NCBI GenBank assembly: GCA_027576995.1
Contig: JANBQC010000044.1
Span: forward strand, 6,061 to 70,060
Reading direction: 5' to 3'
Source: Dimargaris cristalligena
Taxonomy: Eukaryota; Kickxellomycota; Dimargaritomycetes; Dimargaritales; Dimargaritaceae
Length of the DNA stretch: 64,000 nucleotides
Below the pieces are notes generated by a model, which worked only from the letters and a program-made list of their open reading frames with translations, was not told the origin of the DNA and ran no database searches. Each line of letters begins with the position of its first letter. Within the stretch, counting starts at the first letter, position 1. Made by a program: the position numbers and the translations under genes. This document shows positions 55,826 through 64,000 of the stretch, in pieces.

Positions 55826-58800
55826 ATGGCGAGTGCCCGCCAATCCCCTGGGCCAACTACCCCCTCCCCAGCCGTACGGCATGGGCACGCTACCCGGTCC
55901 AGTTCGGGCGGCAAGAGCCTCCCTCCCCGTCAGGGTTCATCATCCCCTCCCCCGGACTCACCCCCCTCACTAGAGATGGCCGAGGCCATCGAATCGGTCG
56001 GTTGCACATCAGGGACTAGTCCCACCAAGCGACTGCCCTACAACCTGGAGAACCTCCACCCCGACGATGCTCGGGACAAGGTCTTCGTGGCCATTCTCAA
56101 GGCCCTTATCTTTATGGGCAATCGGCCCAGTTCCCCCAAAGAGCTGGCCCATTGCATCATGAAGCAGAAATTCACCATCCTCGGGGGAAACACCCCCTAC
56201 GCCACCGTGTCGTCCCGTATCTCCCAGCACTTTAAACGGGCCGCCGAGCACAAGCCGCCCCGGCCCCCCATTTTGGGTAAAGCCATCGATAGCAAATATT
56301 CTAGGAAAATTCATTATTATTTGGCCACCGGGGGCCCTCCGCCCGCCCTCCGCCCCCCTCCCCCACTGCAAGGCGACGACACCGACGAACCCCTTCCGCC
56401 CTGGCTTTCCCCCGCCGCCAATATCGACCCCGACGGTTTCCCCGGCCCCTCACGGGCTTCCGCACAGAAAAAGCGCCAAGCCCGGGGCCGGCCCGGCTCC
56501 GGTAAAACCGCCCCCAAGAAACCCCGGCTCCACAATGCCTCGGATTCCTTGGATGCCCCGCCCGCTCTCGCCCGGGGTCGGAGTCTGGACCCTGACCGAG
56601 AATACTATCACCCGCCCCCCAGCGATCCAGGTGGCCCCACTTCCCACCTTCATCGTCTCTCCCGCTCCGTTTCCCTGTTTGACCGGGACCGGGGGACTGA
56701 CGAGACCATCCCGAGGTTCGATATTCCTCTCCCTGGTCGGGGTAAATGGGTCCCCGGTCGGCCTTCCCGTCCGGTCCAGCCCACCGAAGACTTCCCCGTC
56801 CCCCCCAGCCCCTGGGTTCCCCTCGGATCGGCCTCGGTCAAGGCGGGGCCGTCCCCCCACCACCAGCGGCTACCCATCTCCCCGGCCCCCTCCCCCCCTG
56901 AAGCGGCTCTCCCAAGCCAATCCGCCGCCCTTTGTCCCCCACCTCGTCATCTGACGGCCATCACTCCCCCCACCATCACCCCCGGGCCCACCACCGATGC
57001 CTCCCCCCATCGGGCCCGTCGGACCGAAGCGACCGGCCCCGGCCCTCTTCCCCCGCCCGACGAGATTATGGATTTTCACGAGGAAATGATGAGTGGCCAT
57101 TTGGCCGATAATGTCTCCCCGTTAATTCTCCCTGCCAAACCACCGGCCTCCCGGGACTCGCGCGTCGGAAGCCCCGCTATCCCGGGCATTAATATCCACA
57201 CCGAAATCGAGCCCCTCTTGCTCCAGGTTCAGGCCGAGCGAAACCAGTCCCCCGCTCATCCCAGTGTATCCGGTGGCTTCTCTTCCACCACTTCCCACCC
57301 ATCGCCCCGGTCCCATAACCCCGCACCTCTCGACTCCACTGGCACGAGTCCAACCCCTAATAACGGTAGCCCCAACTCACGGCGGATCCACATGGGGGCA
57401 AATAGTCCCTCGGATGCGAGTGACAGCCCCCTCCGCACTCCCACCACCCCTCCGGTCACTTATTTTCAACCCTTTGCCACCACTACCCGCTCTCTTTTGC
57501 CACCATCCAGTGTAACAATTGGGAGCCCCTTTCACCTGAATAATCTATGGCAAACCTCGCCCTTTCCCCCCGACTCCATTTTTGCCGCCTTTCCATCCCA
57601 CCGTAAGAATTCCCTCGCCGATATCTACGGCGAGGACGCTGTCGCTCTAGGTCGGTCCCCCTCGCCGGCCCAACGCCCCCCCGTCACTCCGTTGGGAGTG
57701 CGGCTCCAACAGGCCGCTGCTCTACAGCACCACCCCACCACCTGCGCTTCTTCCACCGTCTCCTCCTCCTCCCATCCTAGTGACCTAATTACCGCTGATT
57801 CGGACCTGGAAATGGAATTTAACAACGAAGAGGGGCTGCGCGATGCGGAGGACGATGGTCATCCAGTGACGGATACGGACCTTGATGGCGATGCGGGCCC
57901 CTCCGTTGCCATGGGGCCGGGGTTGGACGAAGGAGCTGACCACCATTCCGCTGTAGGCCGACCTACCCCCATCGCGATCCACTCGGCGGGGCTTAGTCAG
58001 AGTCGCCCCGTCGCCCTTCCCGTACCCGCTAACCCCTTCCTGGCGGGCACCAGTTTTGGTAGCACTAGTGGGCTCAATGACATCAATGACCCCGAGAGTA
58101 TGTCGTTGACTGAACTTGAGCAACTTTGGTCCTCCCCTCCCAGCCATTGTACTTCGGCTATCGCCTTGTCCGTCTCTCCGTCCGATGATGCCTTGTCGGG
58201 TACGTCGGGGATCTGCCGGTGCACCCCGGTTTGGCGGGAACGGTCCACTGCGAGCATATTTCCCCGGCATCGGTCCGTTTCCCTCACGGACCCACCTCTC
58301 GCCCTGGTTGTCAGTACATCCCGACGGTCTGACCTTCGTCGCGGAGGCGACCGACTCCTCCCTCGACTCCTTGACCCGGTCTTGGAACTCGAGGGTGACG
58401 AGGATAATGCGGGCACGGTCACTGGTTCCACCGAGTCGGCAAAAAGAACTAATGGTCAGCGTTCCCCAGACGATCTGTCCTTTCTGTATTCATCGTCTCT
58501 CCCGGGCTCCCTATCTAACCTAACTATATCTCCATGGCGAGGCTCCTCCTTCCCGTCCAACCGATCGGGACGACCAACTGGCCCCGTGACCCAGATGTTA
58601 ATGGCGCAACCGATCGCCCGGGACCGGTTTGCCGGTCCTACTCCCCATCGTTCGGATGACCTTTTGGTGGCCCACCGGATTTCCCGCTCGTTATCTAACG
58701 AGGAGACTCAGGGAGACTCCTCCCGGATTGGGCCGGGATTCGCTGACCGCGGGCGAGGACTTAGCTGGCGCTGTAGCCGGTGCGGGCTTCGCAAACACAC

Positions 58801-61800
58801 CGTTCGAACCCCCACCCCCCACGAACGGGAGTCGCCAACCCAACCACCGGACCCCTGTCTAAGTTTCACGGAGAAGATATACGGCTATATGGTCGTTCGA
58901 GAGGCTGTCCTCCCCGGAACATCCCTTGGAAAGTTGATGCAATTGATTCGTTGTTTACCTGAGCCGACTTCCCGGAGTAGCCAGGTGGAATCTGCCAAAG
59001 CGGGGGTCGAACTCGGCAGTGCGACGAGTAGTGGTGGTACGGATACCCCCCACTTTACGCGCTCTCGGGCCGCCCAAGCCTCCTCGTTGGCCTCGCCTTA
59101 TCGGACCCGGTCCCAGCCTTCCATTGATCTACCCGAGGGGGCGGGAGGGACCGATGTCGCTCAGGTAACTCCCTCGCGGTCTGCGGCCTCGTCCGCCCGC
59201 CTAATGGACCCTGAACACCGGGGCTACGTGAATGCTTCCCAGCTTCGCAAGGCTGCTAAAATCGCCATTGGGGACGGTAAACTCCAGCTGTCGGAGGAAC
59301 AGCAGCGACATGCCGTTGCTATCCGGTATGGCCCAGTTGAAGCCCGGGGACTATGGATCCCTTCTAGTGTAGCTATCCAACTACTAGTCGATTTCAAGCT
59401 GGCGATCCACCCGACCGTCCAGGTTTTCTGCGCAGACCCCCACACTGGGTTGGCTATTCCCCCACCCCCTCAAGTATCACCTATCCCGGTCGACACGGTT
59501 TCACTTGGCCCGAATCCAGACACCCCGGATGAGATGATTTTAGACAACGAAGCGAAGGTTATGGCGATAATGGATTCAAACCCGGCAGCCGTTACCCCAT
59601 CCCCGGCGTTTTCCCCGACCCCACCTGTTTCCGCCGACTCTAGCAAAGTCCCCGAGGCAAGCCCCAAACCGCTTGTGACGGTAGCCGCCAGCCCCCCTAA
59701 TAAGCCGGCGACTACTGCACCGGCCCAATCGTTGGTACAACGGTCCCACGTGCTAGGGAAGCTGAGTCCGACCGCTCCCACCCCGGCCGGCCATTTGCTG
59801 ACCCCTAGTGCTTTAACCACCCGCAGCTTGCTTAAGGCTATTTCGGCTTTGGCCAAGGCCAAGGGCAGTTCGATTGGTCCGTTGGCGTCGGTGGAAGGAG
59901 GCGACTTGACGTCTCTCCTTACATCGTCGGCGGCTACTGGGGTGAGTTCGACCGGGATCCTAGCCGGTGAGGACGATGGTGAGGGGGTCCATAGTTCATC
60001 GTTTGCCACCACGTTTTCCTCTCTGCTTGCCTCAACTCTGAACGCCCGGTCATCCGCCAGTCTGCACCAGCGGCAACTGGCCGCCACGGGACCCGGCGCC
60101 CTGGCCCCTACATCCGGTACTGGTGATGACGAAGAAAAGAATGCGTCACCATTCACCGCTCTACTGAACCGTACCTTGGCTGCCCTTCAAAAGCACCGCC
60201 AGCAACAGCAGCAGCAGCGGCAGGACCAACACCAACGGACCTCGCCTTCGAAAGGAGGCGAGGGGGGAGTGCAGGGTAAATCCGACATTGCTACTAAAAT
60301 AGCCCTTCCTCCTACTGAGGCTCTACCAACGAAATCCGCCCCTTCGGCTTCGGATAATACAAAACAGGCCCCTGTCGCCCTCTTGCCCCCGGAGGATGCG
60401 CCCCACCTTGAATCCCCCCGCAAGCCGGTATCCGAGAAGCAATCCCCCGCCCCAGCCACCGCAGAGAAGGAGCCTAAAGCGCGCCCCACCCCGTCATCCG
60501 CCGCAAGTCCCTCCGGATCGAGTGATGTATCGCGCAACGGTCGACCTATTTCAGCCTCCTATGCCGCAGCCCTGGCGGCCCGGAGTGAGGCGGAGGACGA
60601 GGTCCCACCGCCCCGCCCGGACTGCATCCCCACCCGGATCAGCGTTAGTCCTAAAATCTACCTGACGATTATTGAATCTACCCCTTTTTATATCTTGGCT
60701 GTTGGGCCGCGCCAGGGATTTAAGCGTAGTCACACCCTACTACGGCGGGCGGACACGGGCTACGTGAACGCCGAGCGACTGCTCAGTGCGGGTGGTGTGG
60801 AGACGGACCAGGAGCGAAGCATTGTTCTTTCCCTGGAAGTCGATCGCTACCGCTATCCCGGTCCGGACAGTGAGTTACACGGTTCTTGGATCCCTCTCCC
60901 ACGGGCTCGGGCTCTAGCGGCCACTTGCTCACTTCACCACAAATTGGGACCGTTCCTGAACGATAACCTCCAAACGTACTTTTCAACCCAGTTGCCGCCA
61001 GCCTACGCTAAGATCACGCGGCCCCGGTCGGCCCTCACTAACCTCGGTTTGTTCGGGGGAGCGACTGGTCCCCTTAGTCCATTTCCCCGGGGACGGGGAG
61101 GTTCTCCGGCCCTGCGGGCGAGTTTAACCCGTAGTGGAACGGCTACCCCCACTGGGGAGAGTGGCGAGGCCACACTAGCCAATTACTTTTTACGCTCTTT
61201 CTCATCATCAAGTTCGGGGTCATCGCACCACGTCCCAGTCCGAACTCCTGGAGGGTACCACGCCCTCATGATGGCGGCGGCGGCGGCAACGACAACCTCC
61301 CTGAAATCGACGATGGACCAATCGGTGCCGGGTACGGCAAACGAGGAGGGGGAGGATTCCGACGCCGTCCCCACTGATAAGGCCAAATCGGACACCCCTT
61401 CCAGGCGAAGTACCGAGGCTGCTCAGCGCCGTGCCCAGTCTTCGGGCATGACCCCTACTAAAGATCCCCAATCCTCTGTGGAAGAAAAGGATGCCGAAAC
61501 TCTTACTGCCCCGGGGTGCCCTTCGGGACTTGGATCGCACCGCTTGTTCACCCACGATTTGCCCTTGTATTTTGCCGCTGCCATGTCCATGGCCGCTTTG
61601 CAAGACGAAGCAACACCTCGGGTGGTCACACCCCAGGCCCTCCAAAAATGTGCGACCGACTACCTCTATGGTGAGCTGACTGGGAGCGAGCCCAGCGGCC
61701 AACGATCCGGGAAGCACCCTTTACGCAATATGGATGCCACTGGATCGTGGCCTGGAAATACTGCCAAGAAACTCAAACGCAGCGACGGGCATCCCGCGGA

Positions 61801-62344
61801 GGCTGAACCCGTTCTATCCCCGACTAACGGGTCACTGGCAATCCAATTACGGAGTTCAGTCTCGCCCGGGCCCTCGGTGCTATCCCCGGGACTAAGCCCC
61901 GCGTATACCCCCTTCTCGCTCTTCTCCCCTATCCCTGTCGAACAATTTGCGGGAATCATCCCGTCTCTAACCTCCTCCCTCCGAGCCAGCGGCTCTGACC
62001 AAGGCGGATCAACTGGTGGCGATACACTCGGCCCCCTTGGATTTACTTTGGGGGCTCAGTTCGTTGATACCCCCACCCCCCAGGGGCGGCTGCACTCTCC
62101 TTCGCTCGGCGAATCGGGGGAAGCAGCGCCCACTTCCGAAGGCAAAACCCCGGTTCGACGAGTCAAACCGGGGAAAGCAGGGGGTGGCCAGACCAAGACC
62201 CCCCGTTCCCGACGAACATCGCCCAAGCCGACACGAGACGTAGCCAAAGGTGGCGACTTGGTGCGTCGTTCGGTCCTAAGTGCAGACGAAGAAAACGAGG
62301 TGGATGTCGAAGGGAGTGATTGCGAAGCCATGATTCTCAGTTAA
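55826..62344 (+). CDS. Large DNA-binding regulator: GDS1-type winged helix plus two APSES-like domains
   Basis: One uninterrupted 6.5-kb frame, 2,172 residues, from the ATG at 55826. Residues about 84-165 form a winged-helix module of the fungal GDS1 type: KVFVAILKALIFMGNRPSSP, KELAHCIMKQ, TPYATVSSRISQHFKR, HYYL. Residues about 1015-1205 hold an APSES/KilA-N-like unit (EKIYGYMVVREAV, RGYVNASQLRKAAK, RGLWIPSSVAIQLL). Residues about 1608-1720 hold a second (KIYLTIIES, LLRRADTGYVNAERLLSAGG, GSWIPLPRARALAATC). The pattern (G)YVNA..L, then G.WIPL..A occurs in both, typical of APSES DNA-binding domains. Linkers are Pro/Ser/Thr-rich, with a Gln-rich run near 1458. The C terminus has a basic stretch (about 2120-2155) and an acidic end. 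It probably binds DNA in the nucleus as a transcription regulator; targets are unknown. Confidence 0.85.
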   Translation: MASARQSPGPTTPSPAVRHGHATRSSSGGKSLPPRQGSSSPPPDSPPSLEMAEAIESVGCTSGTSPTKRLPYNLENLHPDDARDKVFVAILKALIFMGNRPSSPKELAHCIMKQKFTILGGNTPYATVSSRISQHFKRAAEHKPPRPPILGKAIDSKYSRKIHYYLATGGPPPALRPPPPLQGDDTDEPLPPWLSPAANIDPDGFPGPSRASAQKKRQARGRPGSGKTAPKKPRLHNASDSLDAPPALARGRSLDPDREYYHPPPSDPGGPTSHLHRLSRSVSLFDRDRGTDETIPRFDIPLPGRGKWVPGRPSRPVQPTEDFPVPPSPWVPLGSASVKAGPSPHHQRLPISPAPSPPEAALPSQSAALCPPPRHLTAITPPTITPGPTTDASPHRARRTEATGPGPLPPPDEIMDFHEEMMSGHLADNVSPLILPAKPPASRDSRVGSPAIPGINIHTEIEPLLLQVQAERNQSPAHPSVSGGFSSTTSHPSPRSHNPAPLDSTGTSPTPNNGSPNSRRIHMGANSPSDASDSPLRTPTTPPVTYFQPFATTTRSLLPPSSVTIGSPFHLNNLWQTSPFPPDSIFAAFPSHRKNSLADIYGEDAVALGRSPSPAQRPPVTPLGVRLQQAAALQHHPTTCASSTVSSSSHPSDLITADSDLEMEFNNEEGLRDAEDDGHPVTDTDLDGDAGPSVAMGPGLDEGADHHSAVGRPTPIAIHSAGLSQSRPVALPVPANPFLAGTSFGSTSGLNDINDPESMSLTELEQLWSSPPSHCTSAIALSVSPSDDALSGTSGICRCTPVWRERSTASIFPRHRSVSLTDPPLALVVSTSRRSDLRRGGDRLLPRLLDPVLELEGDEDNAGTVTGSTESAKRTNGQRSPDDLSFLYSSSLPGSLSNLTISPWRGSSFPSNRSGRPTGPVTQMLMAQPIARDRFAGPTPHRSDDLLVAHRISRSLSNEETQGDSSRIGPGFADRGRGLSWRCSRCGLRKHTVRTPTPHERESPTQPPDPCLSFTEKIYGYMVVREAVLPGTSLGKLMQLIRCLPEPTSRSSQVESAKAGVELGSATSSGGTDTPHFTRSRAAQASSLASPYRTRSQPSIDLPEGAGGTDVAQVTPSRSAASSARLMDPEHRGYVNASQLRKAAKIAIGDGKLQLSEEQQRHAVAIRYGPVEARGLWIPSSVAIQLLVDFKLAIHPTVQVFCADPHTGLAIPPPPQVSPIPVDTVSLGPNPDTPDEMILDNEAKVMAIMDSNPAAVTPSPAFSPTPPVSADSSKVPEASPKPLVTVAASPPNKPATTAPAQSLVQRSHVLGKLSPTAPTPAGHLLTPSALTTRSLLKAISALAKAKGSSIGPLASVEGGDLTSLLTSSAATGVSSTGILAGEDDGEGVHSSSFATTFSSLLASTLNARSSASLHQRQLAATGPGALAPTSGTGDDEEKNASPFTALLNRTLAALQKHRQQQQQQRQDQHQRTSPSKGGEGGVQGKSDIATKIALPPTEALPTKSAPSASDNTKQAPVALLPPEDAPHLESPRKPVSEKQSPAPATAEKEPKARPTPSSAASPSGSSDVSRNGRPISASYAAALAARSEAEDEVPPPRPDCIPTRISVSPKIYLTIIESTPFYILAVGPRQGFKRSHTLLRRADTGYVNAERLLSAGGVETDQERSIVLSLEVDRYRYPGPDSELHGSWIPLPRARALAATCSLHHKLGPFLNDNLQTYFSTQLPPAYAKITRPRSALTNLGLFGGATGPLSPFPRGRGGSPALRASLTRSGTATPTGESGEATLANYFLRSFSSSSSGSSHHVPVRTPGGYHALMMAAAAATTTSLKSTMDQSVPGTANEEGEDSDAVPTDKAKSDTPSRRSTEAAQRRAQSSGMTPTKDPQSSVEEKDAETLTAPGCPSGLGSHRLFTHDLPLYFAAAMSMAALQDEATPRVVTPQALQKCATDYLYGELTGSEPSGQRSGKHPLRNMDATGSWPGNTAKKLKRSDGHPAEAEPVLSPTNGSLAIQLRSSVSPGPSVLSPGLSPAYTPFSLFSPIPVEQFAGIIPSLTSSLRASGSDQGGSTGGDTLGPLGFTLGAQFVDTPTPQGRLHSPSLGESGEAAPTSEGKTPVRRVKPGKAGGGQTKTPRSRRTSPKPTRDVAKGGDLVRRSVLSADEENEVDVEGSDCEAMILS

Positions 62345-63353
62345 ATCACCTGGCCATCCACTCTACCAGGCCGCAGGCCCCCACCACCTTTGCACCTATT
62401 TTAAAACGCCTTCCTCATTTGTAATATAGAACCTAATTTCATCTCCGTTAATACTAGAAGCCTGCTTCAATCCGTGCACCCCTGAGTATATATATACATA
62501 TATATATATTGTTCTTCCTTTCTTTACATACACCTATACATACGTCACATTCGTACATACATACATGATTTAGTTGACGAGTCAGCCCGCACTCCTTTAT
62601 CGGTTTTGGGGTATTTCCGGCTTTGGTCCCGAATATCATTCATCGGATTGCTACTATCAGAGATGCCAGCTGACTTGATGCTTGTATTGACCATCAAAAG
62701 TAATATTAATAATAATAACAATCATAATAGGCATACTCATAGAAAACAATTTATCTGGTGTCTGGATTAGTGATTGGGTCGCTTGTGGAGCTGGCCCTGG
62801 CACCTATTTCTGGTACGGCTACTAAAGAGCTGGGTTAATTTTAATATTAATATTGCATGTTGGGTGGGTAGTACCCCGTTTGTTTATATGACCGAGAGTC
62901 TCACCGGGTGGTGTTGATTATTACAGGTCCCTTCTAAACATAATAATGCGTTTGAGGTGGGCGGGGGGGGGGGGTCAGGGACCTATGTGGCATTGAGCCT
63001 AAGGAGACCACTGTTTCCAGGCCCCAGCGGTTGTAGTTCCCCCCTTTCGTTCTCAGCCCTGGGTCAGTTGACAAGTCGTCAGCCGCGCCTCACCAACAGG
63101 ACTCCCCCCGCCTTTCGCCATCCTTTAAGTTCGGTTTAAGTGGAAGTCCGTATTGGAAGTGAAATGGGACATGCCTCTCCATTGTCTATACCTATTTCTT
63201 GCTTTCCTCCCGTACAGCTGCCAGCATTCCTGCCTTACCCGTTACCTTCTTCCTGTGACGACACCCTTTTTTATATATTAACGAAACTCGAACGCCCTCA
63301 TTCCACCAACGCTTCCCATCTCCCACTCTTCCATTACCAACGCCCACAACACC
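62345..63353. other. Intergenic, no supported gene
   Basis: AT-rich 3' flank with (TA)n and CATA repeats (62485-62560), and a G13 run near 62963. The last 150 bp are C/T-rich and form the leader of PHAF1. No gene. Confidence 0.5.
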
Positions 63354-64000
63354 ATGCCCTTGGCGCTGTCCGAGCACCGTGGCCAACTCTCGTTGGACCT
63401 TGTCCCGGGCAAACGGGCCGGCCCTTTTATTCTCGGTGCGCCCGTCGGGCACATGGTACGACTGCTGCAAACGGCGCCGCACCTCATGCCCCAGGTTGAC
63501 TGCAAATATCCCGAGGATGACCCGCTGGCCACCGACTGGGTTCTCGGGCTCCACCACGCTCCTCCGCCGCCCACAGAGGCAGAGGCCGGGACGGAGTCCT
63601 CGGGCACTTTAGGCCGGGGTAGGTGCGGGACCAGCCTCCTGTTCGAACCGACTAGTCAGCGCCTCCGGGCCGTGGTCATTCACAACCCTTCGTTACTGCG
63701 GCTCACCTACCGCTCTACGGAGTGTCAGTCCAACAAGACGATTGCTACGGGCCTGCTCATTAACCGTATATTTGGGCCCACCCACCCGGGCACCTTCCGG
63801 GCCGATACGGGAGTGTTTACCTTGCACTATCCCGGTATCTCCTTTGAGTTTGCCATTCCCGAGCGTCACCGGGGCCTCTTTAGCCAGCCCGGGGATGGAT
63901 TGCCCCTCGAGTTCCCCGACGGCACGACCCCGCCGTGCAGCTGCATTTACCTCTACCACGGTGTCGACTGGTCGTTGGCGCTCCCGCCCTCGCCGCTCAC
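63354..64000 (+). CDS. PHAF1: PHAF1/C16orf70 homologue, 5' part, cut by window end
   Basis: The frame is open from the ATG at 63354 to the window edge (215 codons plus two bases), so the C-terminal part is missing. The N terminus LSLDLVPGKRAGPFILGAPV, then GHMVRLLQTAPH, matches the UPF0183/PHAF1 start ('L.VVPGRSLG.F.LG.P...A...L'). Next come VDCKYPEDDPLATDWVLGL, then CGTSLLFEPTSQRLRAVVI, INRIFGPTHPGTFRADTGVF and TLHYPGISFEFAIPE, all in family order. A Pro/Glu/Gly-rich insert of about 25 residues sits between the second and third of these motifs. Animal PHAF1 forms a complex with BCAS3 at the phagophore in autophagy; the role in fungi is not established. No intron is visible within the window. 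Confidence 0.88.
   Translation, partial: MPLALSEHRGQLSLDLVPGKRAGPFILGAPVGHMVRLLQTAPHLMPQVDCKYPEDDPLATDWVLGLHHAPPPPTEAEAGTESSGTLGRGRCGTSLLFEPTSQRLRAVVIHNPSLLRLTYRSTECQSNKTIATGLLINRIFGPTHPGTFRADTGVFTLHYPGISFEFAIPERHRGLFSQPGDGLPLEFPDGTTPPCSCIYLYHGVDWSLALPPSPL

Noticed and set aside
59470..60156. 228-codon antisense frame within the APSES/GDS1 gene
   Set aside because: Same codon-bias effect; the sense frame has recognisable domains on both sides.

Overview
This window is nuclear DNA from a fungus. The evidence is short spliceosomal introns with GTAAGT-like donors, a stand-alone mRNA guanylyltransferase without a fused triphosphatase domain, a protein joining a GDS1-type winged helix to APSES-like domains, and several GPI-type Ser/Thr- or Ala-rich secreted proteins. 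Coding DNA is GC-rich with C-ending codons, while introns and intergenic DNA are AT-rich. Genes such as PHAF1, TRAPPC5, VPS29, a Gdown1-like protein and a PAAT-like protein would suit an early-diverging lineage (Zoopagomycota or Mucoromycota grade), but the exact taxon is inference.

Layout. The first 110 bases are an artefact-like pure G/C run. Two secreted wall-type proteins follow (1.15-1.56 kb, 3.04-3.70 kb), then a basic Ser/Pro-rich protein on the minus strand (4.2-4.8 kb). A gene-poor AT-rich tract (4.8-7.2 kb) leads into the 7.2-16.4 kb block: a small novel three-exon gene, an NTF2-like protein, a Dsc2/UBAC2-type rhomboid-like ER protein, a PAAT/C10orf88-like protein and a Gdown1-like protein. 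Acireductone dioxygenase (16.7-17.5 kb) and enolase (19.1-20.6 kb) follow. A 100-N scaffold gap directly after enolase is flanked by a 77-bp perfect duplication that looks like an unmerged contig overlap.

From 21.5 to 30.5 kb lie a mitochondrial S-adenosylmethionine carrier, a CYP33-type RRM protein, TRAPPC5/Trs31, a ten-exon mRNA guanylyltransferase with an 8-nt micro-exon, and a vacuolar-type amino-acid transporter. The 30.5-36.5 kb stretch is sparse and holds a Cys-rich protein and a small secreted protein. From 36.6 to 52.9 kb genes are dense again: an RNF5/RNF185-type E3 ligase, PTPS, VPS29, an ALY/REF export adaptor, an EF-hand protein, a small secreted protein, SYF2, a RhoGAP, an AANAT-like acetyltransferase and a hotdog thioesterase. 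A long pyrimidine-rich leader (52.9-55.8 kb) precedes an uninterrupted 2,172-residue GDS1 + APSES-like regulator. The window ends inside a PHAF1 gene.

Five copies of a roughly 145-bp element with imperfect terminal inverted repeats (two in reverse orientation, one of them degenerate) form a MITE family. Most genes are housekeeping and unlinked in pathway, though RNA polymerase II expression and mRNA maturation are well represented (Gdown1-like, CYP33 RRM, capping enzyme, ALY, SYF2, APSES regulator). Many exon models below were built by hand from splice signals and reading phase. Most intact track ORFs are single exons of these genes or shadows.
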